This document shows, in pieces, positions 1 through 6,505 of a stretch of DNA of 18,344 nt (its first letter is position 1; each line of letters begins with the position of its first letter). The stretch comes from Candidatus Nanohalarchaeota archaeon (lineage in GTDB: Archaea; EX4484-52; JAADEF01): positions 1 through 18,344 of the forward strand of contig JAADEF010000009.1 in NCBI GenBank assembly GCA_013153555.1, given 5' to 3'. The position numbers were made by a program, and so were the translations under genes. The notes beneath the pieces are model-generated. The model saw only the letters and a program-made list of their open reading frames with translations. It was not told the origin of the DNA and searched no databases.

Positions 1-324
1 CTTCCACACTTGCTAGTAATTCTAAAACCCTGCGATTATGAGGGCATGGAGGGATTTGGAGGAAATTTTGGGCTTTTTTTGGATTTGTGGGTAAATTTTT
101 TGGTTTTGGAAATGTTGTGGTTTTAGTTGAGGTCATCATGGCTGTTTATCAAATATAGAAATACTTATCTTTTAATTTTTAAATAATTACCGATAACCAA
201 CTAATAACCTAACTAACCCAACATTCGTTGCTCATCTCTAACTCCTTAGAAGCTATGCGTTCAATCAATTAGTTTACTTACAACGCCTTAACCTTAACCT
301 AACCGCACTGCAATCAAAAAGATT
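1..324. other. Intergenic region without a gene; strong strand skew
   Basis: No credible gene is seen. The plus strand from about 38 to 135 is made almost only of G, T and A, with GGGCA at 42-46 and GGGCT at 70-74. From about 180 to 310 the plus strand is instead rich in A and C, with several AACC/CTAAC words. The longest open frames are very short. It lies downstream of the S6e gene, and the left edge of the window hides whatever gene comes next. Confidence 0.6.
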
Positions 325-738
325 TTAAGAAGATGCTTGTTGTGCTTCTTCACCTTCGTTTCCACCAAATATTTCTTCAAGTTTTTGCTTTCCTTCTTTA
401 ATAACCACTGCATTTATTTGAGCTATGTCCATATCAATGATTTCTCCTCTTACGCTTTTTCTTCGCTTAACCCCTTTCTCAGGTGGGTTATAACCCACAC
501 CACCAGAAGCCAATATTTTAATTCTTGCAGAAGTATGAACACCTGGGCGCATAGGAAATCCATCTCTATCACTACCGCCCGTTATTTTTAACTTATAACC
601 TGGCAGATCTATCAAACCAGCATCAAATTCATCCCCTATTTTTAATCCAACCAGTCCTTTAAGCTTCTTATCATCAATAACTTTTTGATAGCTTTTACCT
701 GTTTTTGGATCATTAATCACTACCTTACATTCAACCAT
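325..738 (-). CDS. rps6e: 30S ribosomal protein S6e (eS6)
   Basis: Structural protein of the small ribosomal subunit, of the archaeal/eukaryotic-only S6e family. The 137-residue product has the usual length for archaeal S6e. It carries the diagnostic stretch at residues 45-67 (LPGYKLKITGGSDRDGFPMR, then PGV), followed by a basic segment GVKRRKSVRGE at 89-99. The C-terminal tail is acidic and Gln/Ser-rich (about 126-137), probably disordered. The ATG is preceded by GGTGA about 6 nt upstream, a good Shine-Dalgarno match, which supports this start. It is transcribed alone on the minus strand, with tRNA-Asn upstream in the same direction. Family assignment is firm. Confidence 0.96.
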   Translation of the reverse strand: MVECKVVINDPKTGKSYQKVIDDKKLKGLVGLKIGDEFDAGLIDLPGYKLKITGGSDRDGFPMRPGVHTSARIKILASGGVGYNPPEKGVKRRKSVRGEIIDMDIAQINAVVIKEGKQKLEEIFGGNEGEEAQQASS

Positions 739-804
739 AACTATTCACCACACATCATAATATTTAGAGTTAATTTTATAAATCTTTATTAGAAAAAGAG
801 CCCA

Positions 805-877
805 CGCCCCGGCCAGGACTCGAACCTGGGACCTCGTGGTTAACAGCCACGCGCTCTACCTACTAAGCTACCGGGGC
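805..877 (-). tRNA. tRNA-Asn (anticodon GTT)
   Basis: A complete 73-nt cloverleaf on the minus strand. The acceptor stem GCCCCGG pairs with CCGGGGC and the discriminator is G, as expected for archaeal tRNA-Asn. The anticodon stem CGTGG/CCACG holds loop CTGTTAA, giving anticodon GTT. The T arm is CCAGG-TTCGAGT-CCTGG. The 3' CCA is not encoded, so it must be added after transcription. There is no intron. Confidence 0.97.
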
Positions 878-931
878 TTTTTATATCAAATTATTAAAAG
901 TGATGATAAATTTAAAAAAATAAGCAATAAA

Positions 932-942
932 TTTATTAAAAG
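932..942 (+). promoter_or_regulatory. Putative TATA box for the L37Ae-rpoP operon
   Basis: TTTATTAAAAG matches an archaeal TATA element. Its centre is about 47 nt before the L37Ae ATG, which would place transcription start near 963 and leave a roughly 20-nt leader that contains AGAGGGATGA. This is inferred from position and composition only. Confidence 0.4.
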
Positions 943-983
943 TAATTCTGCTTAATAAGTTATGCTAAAAAGAGGGATGATTT

Positions 984-1232
984 ATGGCTACTAAAAAAAC
1001 AGATATAGCAGCAAGATTTGGTGCAAGATACGGACTAAAAATAAGAAGGCTCATAGTCAGCATAGAAAAACAATCTCGTGCTAAACATGTTTGTCCTAAC
1101 TGCTTTAAAAAAGCATTAAAAAGGCAGGCAGCAGGTATTTGGGTATGCAAAAGATGTGGTTATAAAATGGCTGGCGGTGCATACAGTCCATTTACTGATG
1201 CTCAAAAAATCATTCAAAAAATGGTGAAATAA
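984..1232 (+). CDS. rpl37ae: 50S ribosomal protein L37Ae (eL43)
   Basis: Zinc-ribbon protein of the large ribosomal subunit. The 82-residue product has the family's usual length. The N-terminus contains RFGARYGLKIRR (11-22), typical of L37Ae. Four cysteines, C37/C40 (CPNC) and C55/C58 (CKRC), form the C4 zinc site, followed by the conserved GGAYSPFT segment at about 64-71. The ATG is preceded by AGGGATGA, a weak Shine-Dalgarno. The stop codon is followed directly by the ATG of rpoP with no spacer (TAA then ATG at 1233), so the two are co-transcribed. L37Ae next to RpoP is a common archaeal arrangement. Confidence 0.97.
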   Translation: MATKKTDIAARFGARYGLKIRRLIVSIEKQSRAKHVCPNCFKKALKRQAAGIWVCKRCGYKMAGGAYSPFTDAQKIIQKMVK

Positions 1233-1373
1233 ATGGCAAAATACATATGTTTCAAGTGCAGATTCGCATTAGAAATAGAAGATGTGAATCAACCTATTGT
1301 ATGTCCTAAATGCTCTGGCAGAATATTCTTCAAAGAACCTGCACCTATAAAAAGAGTGGTGAATGCAATATAG
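1233..1373 (+). CDS. rpoP: DNA-directed RNA polymerase subunit P (Rpo12/RpoP)
   Basis: Small zinc-binding subunit of archaeal RNA polymerase, the counterpart of eukaryotic Rpb12. The frame encodes 46 residues beginning MAKYICFKCR and ending RVVNAI. Four cysteines in the pattern C6-x2-C9 and C24-x2-C27 form the zinc site, and the region after the second pair (SGRIFFKEPAP) matches the RILxKxRP element of the family. The length fits: these subunits are usually about 45-50 residues. It abuts the L37Ae stop codon and runs into the following methyltransferase gene, so it is probably translated from one operon mRNA. The usual CG after the first pair is replaced by CR, a minor deviation. Confidence 0.93.
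   Translation: MAKYICFKCRFALEIEDVNQPIVCPKCSGRIFFKEPAPIKRVVNAI
1358..1362 (+). promoter_or_regulatory. Shine-Dalgarno GGTGA inside the end of rpoP
   Basis: GGTGA lies 7 nt before an ATA codon at 1370 that is in frame with the following methyltransferase. No ATG or GTG in that frame is available here. The site therefore supports translation of the methyltransferase from near 1370 rather than from the ATG at 1310 inside rpoP. Confidence 0.4.
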
Positions 1374-2323
1374 CACACAACATCATCATACCCAAAGATT
1401 TTAAAGCACGATATTCAAAAATTTTAGGAAAAGAAAACAAGGTTTTCTTAAACTACTGCATCAAGCCGTTGAGAAAAAGCATTCGCATAAACACCATAAA
1501 ATATCCTGATCCTGAACATCTTGCTAAGCAGTTAGAAGAGCAGTACGGCTGGAATCTAAAACAAATACCTTGGTTTAAAGATGCATACTGGATACAAAAT
1601 CCTGATGTAAAAGAAGGCATAGTAGGCAATACTTTTGAGCACTTCATGGGCTATTATTATGTTCAAGAAGCTTCATCACTCATACCTCCTGTTGTTTTAG
1701 ATCCAAAACCCACAGAAAACATTTTAGACATGGCGGCAGCACCAGGTTCCAAAACTACTCAAATATGCCAAATGATGCATAACAAAGGAAGTATTGTGGC
1801 TAACGACATAAACATTGAAAGAATTAAGGCACTCCGCTTCAACATAGAAAAGCTTGGATGTTTGAACATCGCAACCATTAGAAGCAACGGCATAACATTA
1901 TCTAAAACAAACCTCACTTTTGATAAAATACTGCTGGATGCCCCGTGCTCATCTGAAGGAACAGTTAGAAAAAATTGGAAAGTGCTGTCAAGGTGGAGCA
2001 CTTCCTACATCAAACAGATGAGTAAAGAACAAAAAAAGCTTATTCTCTCTGCTTACGATATGCTTAAACCAGGTGGTGTTTTAGTTTATTCTACATGTAC
2101 TTTAGCACCTGAAGAAAATGAAGAAGTCATAGATCACTTACTCAAACATAGAGAAGATGCAAAAGTAATGCCTGTGAAAGTAAAAGGTTTAAAAATAAGG
2201 CCGGGCATAGAAGAATGGGAAGGTAAAACATATAATGCTGAGGTTAAAAAGATAGCACGAATTTGGCCACAAGATAACGACAGTGAAGGGTTCGTAGTTG
2301 CCAAAATCATGAAGTCTACTTAA
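1370..2323 (+). CDS. RsmB/NOP-family RNA (cytosine-5) methyltransferase
   Basis: SAM-dependent enzyme that methylates C5 of a cytosine in tRNA or rRNA (Trm4/NSUN/RsmB group). In the 317-residue reading, motif I is DMAAAPGSKT (120-129), motif IV DAPCS (190-194, with the conserved Cys193) and motif VI STCTLAPEEN holds the catalytic Cys243; RKSIRINT near residue 35 is the family's N-terminal element. No PUA domain follows, as in short archaeal members. The frame remains open back to an ATG at 1310, but those 20 codons lie inside rpoP and look like out-of-frame rpoP sequence. With GGTGA at 1358-1362, a non-canonical ATA start at 1370 is my preferred reading; the exact start is uncertain. The tRNA versus rRNA target cannot be told from sequence. 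The 3' end overlaps the convergent gene by 8 nt. Confidence 0.9.
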   Translation: MAHNIIIPKDFKARYSKILGKENKVFLNYCIKPLRKSIRINTIKYPDPEHLAKQLEEQYGWNLKQIPWFKDAYWIQNPDVKEGIVGNTFEHFMGYYYVQEASSLIPPVVLDPKPTENILDMAAAPGSKTTQICQMMHNKGSIVANDINIERIKALRFNIEKLGCLNIATIRSNGITLSKTNLTFDKILLDAPCSSEGTVRKNWKVLSRWSTSYIKQMSKEQKKLILSAYDMLKPGGVLVYSTCTLAPEENEEVIDHLLKHREDAKVMPVKVKGLKIRPGIEEWEGKTYNAEVKKIARIWPQDNDSEGFVVAKIMKST

Positions 2324-2714
2324 TCACTTCTTTTGCTAAGCAACACGACACAATATAACACCCACACTTATTTTCCGAGGAGCTTAAACTATTACTAGAA
2401 GATTCACTGCTTTCACTCACAGGAATAGTGCCTTCTTTATTAGACTCATCAATAAGTTTAGCTATGGCTTGTGTATGCTTATCTGCCTTTGTATTAGTGC
2501 TGGATGAGCTAGACGAATCAGAATTTTTATTGTTCTGCGAAGTTAAAGAAGCATCTTGTGTATTGGCAGGTGTTTGTCTAATTGCTGATTCGGTTTTTCC
2601 AGACATTGCTAAAATATTAGATTTTAAAACCATTACCAAAATTAAAACAACCACGATTACGAGAATAATCACAGCAATAACATAAATGCCACTGGAATAA
2701 CCCTTATGCTTCAT
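2316..2714 (-). CDS. Hypothetical membrane-anchored Ser-rich protein with Cys cluster
   Basis: No family is recognised for this 132-residue protein. Residues about 10-30 form one strongly hydrophobic helix after a short basic start (MKHKG), consistent with a single membrane anchor and an extracytoplasmic tail. The tail is low-complexity: Ser/Thr/Asn/Gln-rich at about 40-75, and Ser-rich at about 99-113. The last segment KCGCYIVSCCLAKEVIK holds four cysteines (C117, C119, C124, C125), possibly a metal site or disulfides. The gene starts 12 nt after the lipoprotein stop. Its AGGTGA ribosome binding site overlaps that stop, so the two are clearly one operon. It could help anchor or modify the lipoprotein at the cell surface, but this is only inferred from adjacency. 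Confidence 0.75.
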   Translation of the reverse strand: MKHKGYSSGIYVIAVIILVIVVVLILVMVLKSNILAMSGKTESAIRQTPANTQDASLTSQNNKNSDSSSSSSTNTKADKHTQAIAKLIDESNKEGTIPVSESSESSSNSLSSSENKCGCYIVSCCLAKEVIK

Positions 2715-2726
2715 TATTAACTCACC

Positions 2727-4490
2727 TTACACATATTTGTTAATATCTGTACTTGTGCCTATGCACGCTTCATACGCTTTATTAGGAAACTCAATACCAA
2801 AATGTTTAGTATAGCTTTCCCAAAAAGCCTTAGAATATCCTTCTCTAAAAGAGCTTATGGCAATTGGTATTTTATGCTTTCTAATATAATCCAGCAAAAC
2901 CTCAGTAATTAGGTTTTCAGTTATCACCTCAACCAACCCATCAAATCTAGTGTTTATAACGATCTTTCCGTCTCCTACAATGTTTGATTTTATCTCAGAA
3001 CGGCTAAGATGCTGTTTTACCCAAGGCATGTAAATTTCTTTAAGCTTGCTTTGATCTTGCTCAACACTTTTTCTCACTGCTTCTTCCAGCTCTTTTTTAA
3101 TGAGTTCAGCATTCTGCTCCACGCCTTTATCTATCAATGCATTAATTTTATCCTCTTCCACATAAATAATGCGTTCAACACATCCTTCTTCCTCAATATA
3201 TTTCATTACTTCTCCACATTTACCTTGTGATTTCAAAGAAGCCAAACCCTCACAGCAATCATACTCTATTTCTTGCAGATCAGGATCATGAGAACATTTC
3301 CCCTCAAATATGCGTTTAGCCAAACTTTCAGCACGCAATTTAGCAAAAATCATACCATCTCTCGTACCATAGCGAGGTGCGTAATATTCACGAGTATAAG
3401 CATCCACACCTTCGCTAAAATCCTTCACAATAATACCTGTATTTTCAACAAGCCAATTTCTCAAAAAAACTTTACCCACATCTTTAAGCATTTCTTTACC
3501 CACATCACCTGGATCCAAACCATCTCTTAAATACTTACCCACATCCAAATTAATAGAAAACATCTTACCAGTTATAACATTAGTTAATTCGTAATAATCT
3601 ATACCTTTGTCTGCTTTTTTCTCAAAAATTACTTCAAAATCCTTCGCAAACCTAACCTCATAAGGAACTTTCAACCCTATTCTATAATCCTCTCTAATAG
3701 CCGGTATCTTAACCAACCTTAATGCACAGCTAATCTGCAAAGATTGATCTGGTTTTAGCGTTATAACTTCATCATCAGTTGAAAAATGGCATTTCTTTCC
3801 TGTTGTAAATACTAAATTTTCATCCAAAGAAAATTTAATATCTTGCTGTTTAATTTTAATATTGCCATTACCTTTATTTTTCAACACAATATTAACGGGA
3901 AACTCGTTTTTATCATTACTTACAATAACGGGTTCTTCAACATTGATTTTGACTTCCAGCTGTTTCATATTACTTTTCACTTCTGCGGGCTTTACTTTAA
4001 TAGCCTCAGAAGAAGAAGTAAGCTCGCGTTCATTCACAACAGCTACATATTTAATAGCTTCTAATACATCCTCATAAGTATAAAGAAGCCTTCCTTTACA
4101 AGAACCCTTTGGAATGGAGGCCTTACTAATAGTTCCTTCAACTTTAATTACTGCCATAGAACCAGGAGACAAATAATAAGCATCTTCCTTTCCAGAATAA
4201 ATGTTTTCAGGATAAATGCTCAAACTAGATGTATCCACTTGGCAAGGTGCTTCTATAGAAATATCCAAATCTTTAAACTTAATAACTTTGTTTCCATCAT
4301 TTTTTACAAAAAACTTTAAAACATAAGATTGACCTTCCTGCACATAAGGCGGATAAGTTTCAAAAGAACTTATCTTTAAATCAAATTCTTCTGTAGTAAC
4401 TGCACTATTTTTAGAGCTTCCATTCACACATCCACTGCTCAATACAATAAGCACGAACCCCAACACCAGCAACCCATTAAAAAATTTCAT
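2727..4490 (-). CDS. Large predicted lipoprotein with two Ig-like domains and a Cys-rich C-terminal region
   Basis: A 587-residue exported protein of unknown function. The N-terminus is a hydrophobic signal ending in lipobox LSSGC, so Cys21 would be lipid-modified and the protein held on the outer face of the membrane. Residues about 36-155 and 178-285 each look like CARDB/NEW3-type Ig-like beta domains: both have a xVLKxxVKNxGN-like strand (VLKFFVKNDGNKVIKF, IVLKNKGNGNIKIK) and a Cys pair (C83/C131, C234/C255). The rest (about 300-587) is not recognised; it contains a Cys cluster at C399, C412, C413, C425 and C437, then a charged, probably helical stretch about 446-485. No clear Shine-Dalgarno precedes the ATG, and an AT-rich box about 30 nt upstream suggests a leaderless mRNA. 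The divergent promoter region is shared with rnhB. Confidence 0.8.
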   Translation of the reverse strand: MKFFNGLLVLGFVLIVLSSGCVNGSSKNSAVTTEEFDLKISSFETYPPYVQEGQSYVLKFFVKNDGNKVIKFKDLDISIEAPCQVDTSSLSIYPENIYSGKEDAYYLSPGSMAVIKVEGTISKASIPKGSCKGRLLYTYEDVLEAIKYVAVVNERELTSSSEAIKVKPAEVKSNMKQLEVKINVEEPVIVSNDKNEFPVNIVLKNKGNGNIKIKQQDIKFSLDENLVFTTGKKCHFSTDDEVITLKPDQSLQISCALRLVKIPAIREDYRIGLKVPYEVRFAKDFEVIFEKKADKGIDYYELTNVITGKMFSINLDVGKYLRDGLDPGDVGKEMLKDVGKVFLRNWLVENTGIIVKDFSEGVDAYTREYYAPRYGTRDGMIFAKLRAESLAKRIFEGKCSHDPDLQEIEYDCCEGLASLKSQGKCGEVMKYIEEEGCVERIIYVEEDKINALIDKGVEQNAELIKKELEEAVRKSVEQDQSKLKEIYMPWVKQHLSRSEIKSNIVGDGKIVINTRFDGLVEVITENLITEVLLDYIRKHKIPIAISSFREGYSKAFWESYTKHFGIEFPNKAYEACIGTSTDINKYV

Positions 4491-4542
4491 AATAATATAT
4501 TAAACCTAACAAAATAAATATTTTTAAAGCATCAGGGATAAA

Positions 4543-5172
4543 ATGAATGTTTTAGGTATTGACGAGGCAGGAAGAGGAGCAGTAATAGGACCTTTAGTAA
4601 TAGCAGGAGTAGAGGTTGAAAAAAACGCAATCAACAAGCTAAAAGATATACAGGTTAAAGACAGTAAAAAACTCACACCCAACACACGAGAAAGATTAGC
4701 ACACCAAATAAGAGATATTGCATCCAACATTTATGTAGAGATTATTTATCCTAAAGAAATAGATGAATGGGTAATAAAAAGAAATTTAAATCTTTTAGAA
4801 GAACATAAGGTCAAAAAAATAATATCTAAAAGCAATGCTTCTCTCATCATAGTAGACAGCTTTTCAGCAAATGCCTTCTCCTTAAAACAGCGTCTTTCTT
4901 CTTCTTTCCCCACCAAAGAATTCATAGTTGAGCATAAAGCAGATAATAAGTATGAAGTGGTGAGTGCTGCAAGCATAATAGCAAAAGTAACGCGAGATAA
5001 ACTCGTAAAGGCATTAGCAAAAGACATAGGTAGTGGATATCCTTCTGATCCTATAACGCAAAAATTCTTAAAAAAGGCTCTAAAAGATGAGAAGCTTAAA
5101 AATCAAGTAAGACACAGCTGGGAAACAGTAGAAAGATTAAAAAAAGGAACGCAGAAAAAACTATTCCTCTAA
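4543..5172 (+). CDS. rnhB: Ribonuclease HII
   Basis: Endonuclease that cuts the RNA strand of RNA-DNA hybrids, including single ribonucleotides left in DNA and RNA primers. The 209-residue product has normal archaeal RNase HII length. The family signature GIDEAGRG is at 5-12 (catalytic D7, E8). The other acidic residues are D105 in IIVDSFSA and D134 in HKADNKYE, followed by the conserved VSAASIIAKVTRD (140-152). The archaeal C-terminal extension containing RHSWETVERLKK is present. The start is preceded by AGGGAT only 3 nt from the ATG. Its 3' end overlaps the convergent PRC-barrel gene by 12 nt. All four catalytic residues are present, so it should be active. Confidence 0.97.
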   Translation: MNVLGIDEAGRGAVIGPLVIAGVEVEKNAINKLKDIQVKDSKKLTPNTRERLAHQIRDIASNIYVEIIYPKEIDEWVIKRNLNLLEEHKVKKIISKSNASLIIVDSFSANAFSLKQRLSSSFPTKEFIVEHKADNKYEVVSAASIIAKVTRDKLVKALAKDIGSGYPSDPITQKFLKKALKDEKLKNQVRHSWETVERLKKGTQKKLFL

Positions 5173-5424
5173 AGGAGATGCAGAAATGTGTTTAATTATT
5201 ACAATATCTCCTATTGCTTTTACCATAGCATAAGGTATTATAACTCCTTTATTACCTCCAACAATGTTATATAAATAAGATCCTTTAATAGCATTAACAA
5301 CTAAAGATTTTACCCTAAACCTATTGAGATCAATCTCGATATCTAATACTTTACCACAATAAGCTCCTTTATCAGTAAATATGTCTTTGCCAATAACACG
5401 AGAATAAAATTGTTCGCTTGCCAT
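5161..5424 (-). CDS. PRC-barrel domain protein
   Basis: Small beta-barrel protein of the PRC-barrel type. In archaea these single-domain proteins are widespread and have been linked to RNA metabolism and, for the Cdp group, cell division. The 87-residue reading begins MASEQFYSRVIGKDIFTDKG and contains the core pattern GKDIxTDKGxxxGKVLDIEID (12-32), followed by LVV and IIPYAMVKAIGDIVII, which fits the two-strand halves of the barrel. The frame extends 3 codons further to a GTG, but GAGGTG at 5431-5436 lies 6 nt before the internal ATG at 5424, so that ATG is chosen. The gene is monocistronic and converges on rnhB. Its precise role is unknown. Confidence 0.9.
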   Translation of the reverse strand: MASEQFYSRVIGKDIFTDKGAYCGKVLDIEIDLNRFRVKSLVVNAIKGSYLYNIVGGNKGVIIPYAMVKAIGDIVIIKHISASPLEE

Positions 5425-5523
5425 AACGCACACCTCACGGCTTACTTATTTATTAAACCTAAAAACTTTTAAAAGTTTGTACTTCAAACCGGCAAATATA
5501 CGGAAATTATTTCCACAAAGTAA

Positions 5524-5532
5524 ATAAAAAAA
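5524..5532 (-). terminator. Putative T-tract terminator of the hydrogenase operon
   Basis: On the minus strand a run of seven T lies about 60 nt beyond the stop codon of the hydrogenase maturation protease. Archaeal RNA polymerase often terminates at such T-tracts without a hairpin. Inference from composition and position. Confidence 0.35.
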
Positions 5533-5589
5533 TATAAGCATAATGATATAAACTTTAAAATATAAACATTCCTATATGAAATATATCAC

Positions 5590-6009
5590 TTACTTTAGTT
5601 TTTCTAAATTTTGCAGTATGCCTAAAATCACTTCTTTAACTTTTTTAACTATCTCTGATTTTGAAAGTGAAGAAGCGTTAGAAGGTACAGCTATAACAAC
5701 ATATTCACTTAACAGACCTACTTCTCTAAAAAGTTTAAGCATAACACCAAGATCATAATCATGCATTGTAACTAAATCAGAAGTTTCAAAATCATGAGAA
5801 TCATCACTGCTATCTATGATCATTACATCATCAATATCAGGAGATACATCCAAAAACACAGGTTTCTTTTCATCAACAGCTTCAGCTGGATCAAATTCAA
5901 CAAATTCAACATCTTTTAATTCCGCTTCTAGTTCTTTCGCAATACGAAGTGCAGCATCATCCTCTTTTAATAAAGGATTCCCAAGCACGTAAATTTTCAA
6001 TTTCACCAT
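5590..6009 (-). CDS. [NiFe]-hydrogenase maturation protease (HyaD/FrxA/HycI type)
   Basis: Endopeptidase that clips the C-terminal tail of the hydrogenase large subunit after nickel insertion. The 139-residue product has the family N-terminus (YVLGNPLLKEDDAALRI, 7-23) with the paired acidic residues at 17-18. A second acidic position follows in DVMIIDSSDD (D66), and TMHDYDLG gives the conserved His (H83). These three sites are the usual nickel-binding positions of the family. It is the last gene of the hydrogenase operon. The start codon lies 53 nt inside the preceding gene; the first beta strand needs residues from about position 4, so a much later start is unlikely. It should act on the short tail after DPCxxCxxH in the adjacent large subunit. 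Confidence 0.85.
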   Translation of the reverse strand: MVKLKIYVLGNPLLKEDDAALRIAKELEAELKDVEFVEFDPAEAVDEKKPVFLDVSPDIDDVMIIDSSDDSHDFETSDLVTMHDYDLGVMLKLFREVGLLSEYVVIAVPSNASSLSKSEIVKKVKEVILGILQNLEKLK

Positions 6010-6505
6010 TTTTAGCCAACCATACTACATAAGGAGGAGCAACATCCACTACAAATTTAACATGAATTATAATGAATTGGTCCGGCTTAAAACTATCTCT
6101 TCCGCCTCTATTATAAAAATCAACTACCTGGGAAATTTCAAAATTTTTATTATCAAAAATACTCGCTACATTATAAAAAGGATGACTTCCTCCTACTATT
6201 TTAACAACATGCACTTGATGATAAGCCAAATTTTTGTTTACTTCATCAGGGTTATGAACAGCAAAAAAATAAGCATGGACCACAGGTTCTGTTATGATCT
6301 TTAACCCATAAGTATGTGCTAACTTCACTATACCTTTGTAAGCATTAGGAAGTTCGCTTAAAAGAAAATCATCGGCATATGCATAAGCATTAAGCTTAAT
6401 AGGGGGTGGGGCTTTATTTTCATCGTTATCTGAAATACAGCAGTACCCATATTTGACTAACAAATGCTTAGCTTCTTCGCTCCATTGAAGTCCTTTTTTC
6501 TCCAT
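5957..6505 (-). CDS. Unknown protein encoded in the hydrogenase operon
   Basis: I do not recognise this 182-residue protein. Its ATG overlaps the stop of the large-subunit gene (TAATG), so translation is coupled; the frame runs 3 codons further upstream to a GTG. Visible traits: an alpha/beta-like pattern, a CC pair in LVKYGYCCIS near the N-terminus, a run APPPIKLNAYAY, several conserved-looking aromatic/His stretches (VVHAYFFAVHN, YHQVHVV, GGSHPFYN) and beta-rich hydrophobic strands such as FIIIHVKFVVDVAPPYVVW. There is no Fe-S, flavin or nucleotide-binding motif of the HydB/HydG diaphorase kind, no signal peptide and no membrane helix. Its position between the large subunit and the protease suggests a maturation or structural partner specific to this enzyme; that is inference. 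Confidence 0.8.
   Translation of the reverse strand: MEKKGLQWSEEAKHLLVKYGYCCISDNDENKAPPPIKLNAYAYADDFLLSELPNAYKGIVKLAHTYGLKIITEPVVHAYFFAVHNPDEVNKNLAYHQVHVVKIVGGSHPFYNVASIFDNKNFEISQVVDFYNRGGRDSFKPDQFIIIHVKFVVDVAPPYVVWLAKNGEIENLRAWESFIKRG

Noticed and set aside
280..305. Telomere-like CCTTAACCTTAACCTAACC run
   Set aside because: Only a few degenerate repeats inside a broader A/C-rich stretch; archaeal chromosomes are circular and nothing else suggests an end.
337..591. Plus-strand open frame opposite S6e
   Set aside because: Antisense shadow of the certain S6e gene; Phe/Ser/Tyr-rich composition with no family resemblance.
2428..2685. Plus-strand frame opposite the small Ser-rich membrane protein
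   Set aside because: The minus-strand frame has a good ribosome binding site and operon context; the plus frame has neither.
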